From contig VEPJ01000084.1 in NCBI GenBank assembly GCA_012026925.1, positions 1 to 32,205 on the forward strand: a stretch of 32,205 nt of DNA. Reading direction: 5' to 3'. This DNA comes from Gammaproteobacteria bacterium (GTDB taxonomy: Bacteria; Pseudomonadota; Gammaproteobacteria; Steroidobacterales; Steroidobacteraceae). Below are positions 1-8,928 of the stretch, piece after piece. The notes beneath the pieces were generated by a model. The model was not told the DNA's origin and searched no databases. It was given only the letters and a program-made list of their open reading frames with translations. A program made the position numbers and the translations under genes. Positions within the stretch are counted from its first letter, which is position 1; the number at the start of each line of letters is the position of its first letter.

Positions 1-1301
<1,301 letters not shown>

Positions 1302-1311
1302 AGGAGTGATC

Positions 1312-1393
1312 AGCGGTTAGCGGTTGGCGGTTAGCGAACGGTCGTCACTGTCCAGCTCCGGCCCTGACCGCGAACCGCTAGTCACGAACCGCT
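1312..1393. repeat. Tandem/inverted AGCGGTT repeat between atpD and atpC
   Basis: The left half has three head-to-tail copies of a 7-base unit (AGCGGTT, AGCGGTT, GGCGGTT, then TAGCG) at 1312-1336. The right half, 1370-1393, carries GCGAACCGCT and ACGAACCGCT, which are the same unit in the opposite orientation. Together they form an imperfect inverted repeat with a loop of about 33 bases. It lies inside an operon, in a gap that is usually only a few tens of bases. It may be a dispersed intergenic repeat or an mRNA structure that sets AtpD/AtpC stoichiometry; the sequence alone cannot decide. Confidence 0.6.
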
Positions 1394-1411
1394 CTCTTCC
1401 AGGACTCATCC

Positions 1412-1831
1412 ATGTCTACCATCAAGATTGATGTCGTCAGCGCCGAAGAGGCGATCTACTCCGGCGACGCGGAGTTCGTGGTGCTGCCGGGCATCATGGG
1501 CGAGCTCGGCATCTACCCGCGCCACGCCCCGCTGATCACGCAGATCAAGGCGGGCACGGTGCGCATCAAGGTGCCGGGCAAGGACGAGGAGGAGATGGTG
1601 TACGTGCAGGGCGGCATCCTCGAGGTGCAGCCCGACCACATCAATGTCCTCTCCGACACTGCGATACGTGCCGCCGACCTCGACGAGGCCAAGGTGCTCG
1701 AGGCGAAGAAGGCGGCCGAGGAGGCGCTGCGCGCCCGCACCGAGAAGCAGGAGATCGCGACTGCGGAGGCCGAGCTCGCGGCGATCAGCGCCCAGCTGCA
1801 GGCGATCCAGAAGCTGCGCAAGCGGAAATAG
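1412..1831 (+). CDS. atpC: ATP synthase F1 subunit epsilon
   Basis: Epsilon subunit of the F1 central stalk (139 residues, the normal length), which couples rotation to catalysis and can inhibit ATP hydrolysis. It starts [18 protein letters not shown]. The N-terminal beta-sandwich (about residues 1-85) includes the family-typical [19 protein letters not shown] and [20 protein letters not shown]. The C-terminal half is a charged, Ala/Glu/Lys-rich helical hairpin (about 88-139). It is the last gene of the atp operon here. A REP-like hairpin begins at the last base of its stop codon, and a rho-independent terminator follows at 1906-1934. Confidence 0.97.
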   Translation: MSTIKIDVVSAEEAIYSGDAEFVVLPGIMGELGIYPRHAPLITQIKAGTVRIKVPGKDEEEMVYVQGGILEVQPDHINVLSDTAIRAADLDEAKVLEAKKAAEEALRARTEKQEIATAEAELAAISAQLQAIQKLRKRK

Positions 1832-1893
1832 AAATCGGGGACATTCTGGAATCCCGGCCACGCAGCCCGGAAATCCAGAATGTCCCCGATTTC
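1831..1893. repeat. REP-like perfect 20-bp inverted repeat after atpC
   Basis: GAAATCGGGGACATTCTGGA at 1831-1850 is matched perfectly by its reverse complement at 1874-1893, with a 23-base loop. The first base of the left arm is the last base of the atpC stop codon. The GGGGAC core resembles repeats I associate with REP-associated tyrosine (Y1/IS200-like) transposases in proteobacteria. A second hairpin with the same core and different flanks follows glmU at 4001-4054. No transposase gene is visible in this window, so this would be a non-autonomous copy. Confidence 0.75.
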
Positions 1894-1905
1894 CCGTGAC
1901 CAGAG

Positions 1906-1934
1906 AAAAGGGCCCGCGCGAAGCGGGCCCTTTT
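1906..1934 (+). terminator. Rho-independent terminator after the atp operon
   Basis: Stem AAAAGGGCCCGC (1906-1917), loop GCGAA, stem GCGGGCCCTTTT (1923-1934), followed by CGTTT. The 12-bp stem has A residues before it and T residues after it. It could therefore stop both the rightward atp transcript and the leftward gene ending at 1959. Confidence 0.85.
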
Positions 1935-1958
1935 CGTTTCGGCCGGCGCAGCGAACGG

Positions 1959-2411
1959 CTACTTCAGGATCATCTGCTGAATCACCTCGCTGCCGAGCTG
2001 CGTGCGCATCTTGCCCCGGGCAATCATCGCGGCGTCGCGCTGCTCCTGGTTGCCGATGAGCTTCTCCTGGATGGCATCCATGCGGTCGGCGAGGCCGTCG
2101 AAGGCCGCCATGTTCCTGTATGTCACCACCAGGTACAGGTTCGGGTCGTTGGGGCCCCGCGGGCGCGTCTGGTAGACGGCGTAGTCGACGATGTTGCCCG
2201 CCTTCTTGTTCTCTTCCATCAGCTGCTTGTAGGTCGTCGCCAGGAACTTCATGTAGGTCTCGAACATGCCTGGCTCGGTCCGGATCGACGAAACGACCGA
2301 CACCGGCCCTTCCGCGTACGGTCGGTCGGCGGCGCTCGCGGCGGTGACCGAGACGAATGCAAACAGGCCGGTCAGTGCGCCGAGCGCACGGAGTCTCGTT
2401 TTCATCTTCAT
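1959..2411 (-). CDS. Small exported protein of unknown function
   Basis: 150 residues with a clear Sec signal peptide: a basic start (MKMKTRLRALG), a hydrophobic stretch to about residue 22, and a probable cleavage ASAA/DRPY near residue 28. The mature part of about 122 residues is charged and mixed alpha/beta, with motifs such as YMKFLATTYKQLMEENKKAG and NLYLVVTYRNMAAFDGLADR. This pattern recalls small dimeric alpha+beta barrel proteins, but I do not recognise the family and assign no function. A GGGGAGA Shine-Dalgarno lies too close to the first ATG (2411) and is better spaced for the third codon (ATG at 2405), which may be the true start. It converges on atpC and shares the terminator at 1906-1934. 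Its 5' leader contains a strong hairpin at 2430-2449. Confidence 0.8.
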   Translation of the reverse strand: MKMKTRLRALGALTGLFAFVSVTAASAADRPYAEGPVSVVSSIRTEPGMFETYMKFLATTYKQLMEENKKAGNIVDYAVYQTRPRGPNDPNLYLVVTYRNMAAFDGLADRMDAIQEKLIGNQEQRDAAMIARGKMRTQLGSEVIQQMILK

Positions 2412-2429
2412 TCTCCCCAGAGTCGAATG

Positions 2430-2449
2430 CGCGCGGGTCGGCCCGCGCG
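2430..2449. promoter_or_regulatory. GC hairpin in the leader of the exported protein gene
   Basis: CGCGCGGG (2430-2437), loop TCGG, CCCGCGCG (2442-2449): a perfect 8-bp stem starting 18 bases upstream of the leftward ATG at 2411. No T-run follows on either strand, so it is not a typical terminator. A leader structure affecting translation or mRNA stability is possible. Confidence 0.4.
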
Positions 2450-2592
2450 TGTTGCTGCGGGGTGTATCCCCCGTGGGTGGCGACTCTACGCCCGGCTCGG
2501 GGTGGGGTCATGCCGCAGTGCGGTAGGGGTCGGTCGAAAAGGGCGCAGGTCCCGGTGTCGGTCGATGCGGATGGTGGCGGGCAAGCCTTGGG

Positions 2593-2598
2593 TACAAT
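2593..2598 (+). promoter_or_regulatory. Candidate -10 element for glmU
   Basis: TACAAT lies 30 bases upstream of the glmU ATG, within CTTGGGTACAATGCG. No good -35 hexamer is found at 16-18 bases spacing (GATGGT at 2570-2575 is poor). The call rests on the -10 alone. Confidence 0.3.
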
Positions 2599-2628
2599 GC
2601 GCCGCAACGCCCAGAACCGGACCGCCTC

Positions 2629-3990
2629 ATGTCCCTTTCCGTCGTGATCCTGGCCGCGGGCCAGGGCAAGCGCATGAAATCCGACCTGCCGAAGGTGTTG
2701 CAGCCGCTCGCCGGCAAGCCGCTACTCGGGCACGTACTCGACACCGCACGCGGGCTGCAGGCCGCGACGACCTACGTCGTGTATGGACACGGCGGAGAGC
2801 AGGTGCTGGACGCATTTCCGGGAACCGAGTTGGGCTGGGTGCTGCAGGCCGAGCAGCACGGCACGGGGCATGCCGTCGCGCAAGCCATGCCCCACATCCC
2901 GGACGATCACCTCGTGCTGGTGCTCTACGGCGACGTACCGCTCGTGCAGCTCGAGACGCTCGCCCGGCTCGTCGCCGAGGCGGGCGAGAAGTCGATCGCG
3001 ATCCTGAGCGTAATGCTGCCGGACCCGACGGGTTACGGCCGCATCGTTCGCGACGGAGCGGGCAACGTCGTGCGCATCGTCGAGCACAAGGACGCGAACA
3101 CCAAGGAGCGCGCGATCCACGAATGCAACACGGGGTTGATGTGCCTGCCCGCCGGTCGGCTGCGGAAGTGGCTGTCGGAGTTGAAGAACGACAACGCGCA
3201 GGGCGAGTACTACCTCACCGACGTGATCGTGGCGGCGGTGCGGAGTGGGCTGAAGGTGAATGCGGTCATCGCGCCCACGGCGACGGAGGTGATGGGCGTC
3301 AACGACAAGTTGCAGCTGGCCGAGCTGGACGCCGCTTATCGCCGCCAGCGTGCTGCCGAACTCATGCTGGCCGGTGCGACGATCGTGGACCCGGCGCGGT
3401 TCGATGCGCGCGGGCCGGTGAGCATCGGTCGCGACGTGTTCATCGACGTGAACGTGGTGCTCGAGGGCACGGTGAAGCTCGGCAATCGCGTGCGTATCGG
3501 CCCGAACGTGCTGATTCGGGATGCGGAGATCGGCGACGATACCGTGATCCATCCCAACTGCGTGATCGAGCGGGCGGTCGTCGGGCCACGCTGCCTCGTC
3601 GGGCCATTCGCGCGGCTGCGTCCCGAGGCGCGGCTGCACGAGGACGTGCACGTCGGAAATTTCGTCGAGGTGAAGAAGTCGGAGCTCCGCCGCGGTGCCA
3701 AGGCGAACCACCTCACCTACCTCGGCGACACGACCGTCGGCGAGAAGGTGAACGTTGGCGCGGGCACGATCACCTGCAACTACGACGGCGTGAACAAGTG
3801 GCGCACCGAGATCGGCGACGGTGCGTTCATCGGCTCCGGCACGATGCTGGTCGCGCCCGTGAAGGTGGGTGCGGGTGCGACGATCGGTGCCGGCTCGACG
3901 ATCACCAAGGACGCGCCGGAGGGCAAGCTGACCCTCGAGCGGTCGAAGCAGGTCACGATAGAGTCCTGGAAGCGTCCGGCGAAGAAATAG
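2629..3990 (+). CDS. glmU: Bifunctional GlmU: GlcN-1-P acetyltransferase / GlcNAc-1-P uridyltransferase
   Basis: Makes UDP-GlcNAc, the precursor of peptidoglycan and lipid A, in the last two steps of the pathway (453 residues, the usual length). The N-terminal pyrophosphorylase domain (about 1-228) opens with the nucleotide-binding signature LAAGQGKRMKSDLPKVLQPL and has VLYGDVPL and HECNTGLMC. The C-terminal left-handed beta-helix (about 250-450) shows hexapeptide repeats and the acetyltransferase motifs VGNFVEVKKS, HLTYLGD, NVGAGTITCNYDG and FIGSGTMLVAPV. The ATG at 2629 puts the signature where it belongs, and a TACAAT box lies 30 bases upstream. It shares its pathway with glmS (6809-8644), and a REP-like hairpin follows its stop codon. 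Confidence 0.97.
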   Translation: MSLSVVILAAGQGKRMKSDLPKVLQPLAGKPLLGHVLDTARGLQAATTYVVYGHGGEQVLDAFPGTELGWVLQAEQHGTGHAVAQAMPHIPDDHLVLVLYGDVPLVQLETLARLVAEAGEKSIAILSVMLPDPTGYGRIVRDGAGNVVRIVEHKDANTKERAIHECNTGLMCLPAGRLRKWLSELKNDNAQGEYYLTDVIVAAVRSGLKVNAVIAPTATEVMGVNDKLQLAELDAAYRRQRAAELMLAGATIVDPARFDARGPVSIGRDVFIDVNVVLEGTVKLGNRVRIGPNVLIRDAEIGDDTVIHPNCVIERAVVGPRCLVGPFARLRPEARLHEDVHVGNFVEVKKSELRRGAKANHLTYLGDTTVGEKVNVGAGTITCNYDGVNKWRTEIGDGAFIGSGTMLVAPVKVGAGATIGAGSTITKDAPEGKLTLERSKQVTIESWKRPAKK

Positions 3991-4000
3991 GAAAAGGGGA

Positions 4001-4054
4001 AAAGGGGACGCTACCCTTTTCTCCAGACGGCAAGAAAAGGGTAGCGTCCCCTTT
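4001..4054. repeat. REP-like perfect 22-bp inverted repeat between glmU and the GFA gene
   Basis: The arms at 4001-4022 and 4033-4054 are perfect reverse complements, separated by the 10-base loop CCAGACGGCA. The arm contains AAAGGGGACGCTACCC. It shares the GGGGAC core with the hairpin at 1831-1893, but the rest differs, so two repeat subfamilies are present. It starts 10 bases after the glmU stop. The Shine-Dalgarno of the next gene (AGGAGA, 4055-4060) begins at the very next base after the right arm, so folding could affect that gene's translation. Confidence 0.8.
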
Positions 4055-4065
4055 AGGAGAAGCGG

Positions 4066-4446
4066 ATGCACAAGGGTTCATGCAACTGCGGCGCGGTGAC
4101 GTTCGAGGTCACCTGCGATCTGCCGCCGCCCGATGCCTGCCACTGCACCCAGTGCCGCAAGCAATCCGGCCACTACTTTGCCTCGACCGACGTTCCGCGC
4201 AGCGCGCTAACGGTGCACGGCGCCGAAAGCGTCACGTGGTACCGCTCATCCGAAAAGGTGCGGCGCGGCTTCTGCTCGAAGTGCGGCTCGGCACTCTTCT
4301 GGGACCCGGTCTTCAAGGACCGGATGGGCATCGCGATGGGTGCATTCGACGACCCCACGGGTACGCGCCTCGCCATCCACATCTTCGTGGCGGAAAAAGG
4401 CGACTACTACGACATCACCGACGGCCTGCCGCAGAACGACCACTGA
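4066..4446 (+). CDS. GFA-family (Mss4-like) zinc protein
   Basis: 126-residue protein of the GFA/CENP-V fold family, named after glutathione-dependent formaldehyde-activating enzyme. Most members have no proven reaction. The zinc ligands are clear: CNCG at residues 6-9, CHCTQC at about 25-30, and FCSKCGS at about 70-76, followed by LFWDP, which is conserved in the family. The C-terminal part (AFDDPTGTRLAIHIFVAEK) matches the usual ending. The start is supported by AGGAGA five bases upstream. It follows glmU at 75 bases with a REP-like hairpin between them, and converges on the S9 peptidase gene with a gap of only 9 bases. The fold is secure; the substrate is unknown. Confidence 0.9.
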   Translation: MHKGSCNCGAVTFEVTCDLPPPDACHCTQCRKQSGHYFASTDVPRSALTVHGAESVTWYRSSEKVRRGFCSKCGSALFWDPVFKDRMGIAMGAFDDPTGTRLAIHIFVAEKGDYYDITDGLPQNDH

Positions 4447-4455
4447 GCGAATGGC

Positions 4456-6570
4456 TTACAGGTAGGTCGCCAGCCAGTCGGCGATGTCCTGGTAGAAGTG
4501 CCGGCTGTCCTCGCCCTTGAGGATCCAGTGGTTCTCCTCGGGGTAGAGCACCAGCCTGCTCGGCACCTGCTGCCGCTGCAGCACCATGAAGAACTCCATT
4601 GCGTTGTTGCACGGCACGCGGTAGTCGCGCTCGCCGCAGGTGACGAGGATCGGCGTCCGGAGCCTCGGCGAGTGATAGAACGGGCTCTGCTTCCGCCATA
4701 CCTCGTTCGACGTATCCCACGCCGGGCCGCCGACGTTGCGTTCACGGTCATAAACCGTGTCGCTCGTCGTCCACTGTGTCTTGAGGTCGAAGAGGCCGGC
4801 GTGACTCACGAGCGCCCGGTAACGGTCCGTCGTCGCCTCCAGCCAATTGGCGAGGTGTCCGCCGTAGCTCGCGCCGCCCGCCGCCTGCCGTGAGCCGTCG
4901 ATGAACGGGTACCGGCGGACCGCCTCGTCCGCCGCCTCATTCACCTCGTCACCCGGCCCCTTGAGCGGATCGCCCTGGATGCTGCGCGCAAACTGCTCGC
5001 CGAATCCCGTCGAGCCGCTGTAGTTCGTCAGCAGCACGACGTAGCCCGGCCGCGCGAGCAGGTGATAGTTCCAGCGCAGCACGAAGTCGTCCTGCCACGC
5101 GCTGTGCGGCCCGCCGTGGATCACGACGAACAGCGGGTACTTCTTCGCGGGATCGAACCCCGGCGGTCGCACGATGAAATTGTGGATCTGCCTGCCGCGC
5201 TTCGACCTGAACCAGAACTCCTCGACCGGCTGCCAGTCGATGCTCGAGGCGCGCTCCGTGTTGAAGGACGTGAGCGCAGTCCAGCGTCCGCTCGCGAGAT
5301 CGATGCGCCCGGCCTCGTGAGGATTGACGGCGCTGGACCACACCGCGCCGACGACGGGTGCCTCGGCCGTGCCGCCCACGCCGAGTCTCGAGTACATGCC
5401 GGAACGCAGGTCGCCGATTTCTGCGACCGCGCCGCCCGCGAGCGGCACCTGGTACAGCTTCACGCGGCCGTTGCGCTCGGCGAGGAACAGCGCGCGCGCA
5501 TTGTCCGGCGCCGTGGCGTAATCGCCTACCGACTCGTCGAACGCGCTCGTGATGACACGACGATCCGACATGGCAGGCCACGACCAGCGCACCAGGCGCT
5601 GCGCCACGTACACCCAGCGGCCGGAATCCGGCTGGACCTTCGCGAGCAGCATCGAGCCGTCGAGCGTGAACTTCGGTGCGGCGTAGTCGTCCTTGTCGTC
5701 GGTCAGCCGCCGCGGCTCCCCGCCGTCGAGGTTCGCGAGCCAGAGCGACGCACGCACCTCGGCACGCGCTGCCTCGTTGCGATTGGTCGTCGCAGCAAAT
5801 ACGACGCCGCGGCCGTCCGGAGTCCAAACGGCGTCGAGCGCGTCGCCCTCGTTGCCGAGCCGGCCGCCGTAACCCGGTGCCTTGCGCAGCGCCGTGCCCG
5901 CGAGCAGGTCGCGCGCCGGTGACTTGCCGTCGAGTAGCTGCACGACGAGCGTCGGCCGCGTCTCGTCGAGCCAGCGGTCCCAGTGCCGGATCGGGAAGCT
6001 GTCGAAGGTCCGCACGTTGAACTTGCGGGCCTTGCGGTCGGCGAGCGCCTTGCGGTTGTCCTCGTCCGTCATGGCGGCCGGGAAGGTCGTGGCCGCGAAC
6101 AGGATCGCCTTGCCGTCCGGACTGAATCTCGGCGCACTTGCGCCAGTCGCCCAGCTCGTCACGCGCTGTGCCTCGCCGCCCGCGAGGTCGAGTACGTACA
6201 CCTGGTTCACGTCGTCGCCGTCCCGCCTGGCGACGAATGCGATCCGCGTGGAATCCGGGCTGAACGACGCGTCCCCCTCGGCGCCCTTGCCCGAGGTCAG
6301 CCGACGGGCCGGAGCGCTTCCATCCGCCGGGACTATCCACAGGTCGCTCGATTTCTGCGCATCGTCGTAGGCGGGCTCGACCACGGAGACGACGATCCAG
6401 CGGCCGTCCGGGCTGACCAGCATGGAGCCGGGCCGCTTCATGAGCCACACGTCCTCGTGGGTGATCGGATGCCGGGCCGGCGTGTCCGCCGAAGCCGGGC
6501 CGGCCACGCCGAGCGACAGCGCTGTGAGCAGGACAGGGAGAACGAGGCTGCGGATCGCGTCCATGGGCAT
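4456..6570 (-). CDS. Exported S9-family (prolyl oligopeptidase/acylaminoacyl-type) peptidase
   Basis: 704-residue serine peptidase, probably periplasmic, likely to cut short peptides. It begins MPMDAIRSLVLPVLLTALS, a signal peptide ending near ASADT (about residue 28). A TolB/WD40-like beta-propeller follows, with repeated PDGRWI, FSPDSTRIAFVAR, FSPDGKAILFA and WTPDGRGVVFA (about 45-430). The C-terminal alpha/beta-hydrolase domain has Ser568 in GGASYGGHLAN, Asp649 in CGERDYRVP and His681 in EENHWI, a complete triad in the right order. The frame stays open upstream to 6762, but that part is Arg/Pro-rich and precedes the signal peptide, so I take the ATG at 6570 (6564 is also possible). It diverges from glmS. 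Confidence 0.92.
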   Translation of the reverse strand: MPMDAIRSLVLPVLLTALSLGVAGPASADTPARHPITHEDVWLMKRPGSMLVSPDGRWIVVSVVEPAYDDAQKSSDLWIVPADGSAPARRLTSGKGAEGDASFSPDSTRIAFVARRDGDDVNQVYVLDLAGGEAQRVTSWATGASAPRFSPDGKAILFAATTFPAAMTDEDNRKALADRKARKFNVRTFDSFPIRHWDRWLDETRPTLVVQLLDGKSPARDLLAGTALRKAPGYGGRLGNEGDALDAVWTPDGRGVVFAATTNRNEAARAEVRASLWLANLDGGEPRRLTDDKDDYAAPKFTLDGSMLLAKVQPDSGRWVYVAQRLVRWSWPAMSDRRVITSAFDESVGDYATAPDNARALFLAERNGRVKLYQVPLAGGAVAEIGDLRSGMYSRLGVGGTAEAPVVGAVWSSAVNPHEAGRIDLASGRWTALTSFNTERASSIDWQPVEEFWFRSKRGRQIHNFIVRPPGFDPAKKYPLFVVIHGGPHSAWQDDFVLRWNYHLLARPGYVVLLTNYSGSTGFGEQFARSIQGDPLKGPGDEVNEAADEAVRRYPFIDGSRQAAGGASYGGHLANWLEATTDRYRALVSHAGLFDLKTQWTTSDTVYDRERNVGGPAWDTSNEVWRKQSPFYHSPRLRTPILVTCGERDYRVPCNNAMEFFMVLQRQQVPSRLVLYPEENHWILKGEDSRHFYQDIADWLATYL

Positions 6571-6753
6571 CGTGGTCACTCGCGGAATTCGGGAAGGACG
6601 GCCCGGCGAGACACCCGGCCATCGGCGCCGAAGTTTACCGAATGATCTGTGAGACGGGCCGCGGCGGGCCGCCCCCCTTGCCGTACTACAATTCGCCATG
6701 ACCGCTCCCACTCGGGGGGCGGGTGCCGGTGTTGGCTCGAAAAGCCTAGTCCT

Positions 6754-6781
6754 TTGATTCATTTGGAATTTCTGCTAGTCT
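6754..6781 (+). promoter_or_regulatory. Candidate sigma-70 promoter of glmS
   Basis: TTGATT (6754-6759), a 16-base spacer, then TAGTCT (6776-6781) preceded by an extended -10 TGC. It lies 27 bases upstream of the glmS ATG, inside an AT-richer patch of otherwise GC-rich DNA. The Shine-Dalgarno GAAGGA is at 6795-6800. No glmS-type riboswitch is expected in this group, and the roughly 27-base leader is too short for one. Confidence 0.5.
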
Positions 6782-6808
6782 CGCCGACCCACAAGAAGGA
6801 ACAGCCGC

Positions 6809-8644
6809 ATGTGCGGAATCGTTGGTGCCGTCGCCGAACGTGATGTCGTTCCGGTCCTGATCGAGGGACTGCGGCGGCTCGAGTACCGGGGCTACGACTC
6901 GGCGGGGGTCGCCGTGCTGAACGGCACGGGGACCATCAAGCGGCTGCGCACGGTCGGCAAGGTCCGCAAGCTCCAGGATGCGCTCGATGCGGAGCCGGCC
7001 CACGGCCACCTCGGCATCGCGCACACGCGCTGGGCGACGCACGGCGTGCCGAGCGAGCGCAACGCACACCCGCACATCTCGCGCGACGGCATCGCGATCG
7101 TCCACAACGGCATCATCGAGAACCACGAGGAGCTGCGCGACGAGCTGAAGCGCCTCGGCTACGAGTTTTCGAGCGAGACCGACACCGAGGTCATCGCGCA
7201 CCGCATCCACTACCACCACAAGGTGACGGGCGACCTCTTCAAGGCCGTCCGTGCCACCGTGGCCGAGCTCGAGGGCGCCTACGCACTCGCGGTCATCTCG
7301 CAGGACGAGCCGGACCGGATCGTGTTCGCAAGGCAAGGCTGCCCGGTCGTCGTCGGCCTCGGCGAGGGCGAGAACTTCGTGGCCTCCGACGTGGCGGCGC
7401 TGCTGCCCGTCACCCGCCGCTTCATCGTGCTCGAGGAAGGCGACGTCGGCGAGATCCACCGCCAGAGCATCCGCATCCTCGACCGCGACGGCACGACCGT
7501 GAAGCGCAACGAGTGGGTGAGCGAGCAGTCGGCGGACGCAGCCGACAAGGGCGCGTTCCCGCACTACATGCTCAAGGAAATCCACGAGCAGCCGCGCGCC
7601 GTGGCCAACACGCTCGAGGAGCGCGTCGCCGGCGGCAAGCTGCTCGAAGCGGCGTTCGGCCCGGCCGCGCAGGCGGTGTTCGCGAAGACCGAGGCCGTGC
7701 GCATCGTCGCGTGCGGTACGAGCTTCCACGCGGCGACCGTCGCGAAATACTTCATCGAGCAGATCTGCCGGCTGCCGTGCTGGGTCGAGATCGCGAGCGA
7801 GTACCGGTATCGCAACCCGGTGGTGCCGAAGAACACCTTGTTCGTGAGCGTGTCGCAATCCGGCGAGACGGCCGACACGCTCGCGGCGCTCAGGATCGCC
7901 AAGCAGTCGGGCTATCTCTCGCAGCTCGCCATCTGCAACGTTCCCGAGAGCTCGCTCGTGCGCGAGTCCGAGCTCGTGATGCTCACGCGCGCCGGCCCCG
8001 AGATCGGCGTCGCGTCCACCAAGGCGTTCACCACGCAGCTCGCCGCACTCGACATGCTGGTGATCGCGCTCGCCAAGTTTCACAGCGCCGACGCGGAGCG
8101 CGAGCGCGGGCTCGTGCACCGGCTGCTCGGCATCCCGTCGCTGATCGAGAGCGCACTGCAGCTCGACGGCACGATCCGCGAGCTAGCCAAGCGCTTCGCC
8201 GAGAAGCGGCATGCGCTGTTCCTCGGCCGCGGCGCGATGCACCCGATCGCGATGGAGGGCGCCCTCAAGCTCAAGGAAATCTCCTACATCCACGCCGAGG
8301 CCTACGCGGCGGGCGAGTTGAAGCACGGGCCGCTCGCGCTCGTGGACGAGGACATGCCGGTCATCGCCGTGGCGCCGAACAACGACCTGCTCGAGAAGCT
8401 CAAGTCGAACCTGCAGGAAGTGCGCGCGCGCGGCGGGCAGCTGTACGTGTTCGCGGATCCCGAGTCGGGGATCGAGTCGTCGGAGGGCGTCACCGTCATC
8501 CACATGCCGCGCCACGTGAGCTACTTCCAGGCGCCGGCCGTGTACAGCGTGCCGCTGCAGCTGCTCGCGTATCACTGCGCGATCCTGAAGGGAACGGACG
8601 TCGATCAGCCGCGGAACCTGGCGAAGAGCGTGACGGTGGAGTAG
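6809..8644 (+). CDS. glmS: Glutamine--fructose-6-phosphate aminotransferase (isomerizing)
   Basis: Converts fructose-6-phosphate and glutamine to glucosamine-6-phosphate, the entry step of the hexosamine pathway that GlmU completes (611 residues, the usual length). The start MCGIVGAV leaves Cys as the N-terminal nucleophile after Met removal. The class II glutaminase domain (about 1-235) has RLEYRGYDSAG, HTRWATHG and VHNGIIENHEELR. Two SIS sugar-isomerase domains follow, with CGTSFHAATVAKYFIE, SVSQSGETADTLAAL and EVGVASTKAFTTQ-like segments (here EIGVASTKAFTTQ). The end PRNLAKSVTVE is the conserved sugar-binding tail. It stands alone on its strand, with its own candidate promoter and a terminator at 8705-8732. 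Confidence 0.98.
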   Translation: MCGIVGAVAERDVVPVLIEGLRRLEYRGYDSAGVAVLNGTGTIKRLRTVGKVRKLQDALDAEPAHGHLGIAHTRWATHGVPSERNAHPHISRDGIAIVHNGIIENHEELRDELKRLGYEFSSETDTEVIAHRIHYHHKVTGDLFKAVRATVAELEGAYALAVISQDEPDRIVFARQGCPVVVGLGEGENFVASDVAALLPVTRRFIVLEEGDVGEIHRQSIRILDRDGTTVKRNEWVSEQSADAADKGAFPHYMLKEIHEQPRAVANTLEERVAGGKLLEAAFGPAAQAVFAKTEAVRIVACGTSFHAATVAKYFIEQICRLPCWVEIASEYRYRNPVVPKNTLFVSVSQSGETADTLAALRIAKQSGYLSQLAICNVPESSLVRESELVMLTRAGPEIGVASTKAFTTQLAALDMLVIALAKFHSADAERERGLVHRLLGIPSLIESALQLDGTIRELAKRFAEKRHALFLGRGAMHPIAMEGALKLKEISYIHAEAYAAGELKHGPLALVDEDMPVIAVAPNNDLLEKLKSNLQEVRARGGQLYVFADPESGIESSEGVTVIHMPRHVSYFQAPAVYSVPLQLLAYHCAILKGTDVDQPRNLAKSVTVE

Positions 8645-8704
8645 CACCGGCGCGCTCAAGGCTGCGCTGGGTCATCAGAAATTATCGGATTCGAATGATT
8701 TGTG

Positions 8705-8732
8705 GCTGCGGCCCGAGTCAGCCGCAGCTTTT
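8705..8732 (+). terminator. Rho-independent terminator of glmS
   Basis: GCTGCGGC (8705-8712), an 8-base loop, GCCGCAGC (8721-8728), then TTTT (8729-8732), 60 bases after the glmS stop. The rest of the gap to 8928 (284 bases in all between genes) shows no convincing ORF, only a second hairpin at 8900-8919. Confidence 0.75.
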
Positions 8733-8899
8733 CGGGCCTTCGCGCAATGAAGGCGTCCGGTCGGGCGATCTCGCCGCCGCTCGCCCGCCAGCGCGTCGAG
8801 CCCTCAGGGCCGTCGCCCGGAACTTCGGAAGCGGTACGGCTCGCACCATGCCGGGACCTTCAACACCGTCGGCAGTAGCCGCACCTTCACGCCTGCAGC

Positions 8900-8919
8900 G
8901 ATGGGTGGGCGCACCCATC
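8900..8919. repeat. Short hairpin downstream of the RibD-like gene
   Basis: GATGGGTG, loop GGCG, CACCCATC: a perfect 8-bp stem ending 9 bases beyond the stop codon of the leftward gene at 8929. It lacks a T-run, so it is more likely a 3' mRNA stabilising structure than a classical terminator. Confidence 0.4.
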
Positions 8920-8928
8920 CACGGCCAG

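Noticed and set aside
1644-4520. Long frame on the + strand through atpC and glmU in another phase
   Set aside because: Arg/Pro/Ala-rich shadow of glmU and neighbours. It has no family match, and the true genes in the other phases are unmistakable.
6782-6808. A glmS ribozyme/riboswitch in the glmS leader
   Set aside because: The inferred leader is about 27 bases, far too short, and the ribozyme is typical of Gram-positive bacteria.
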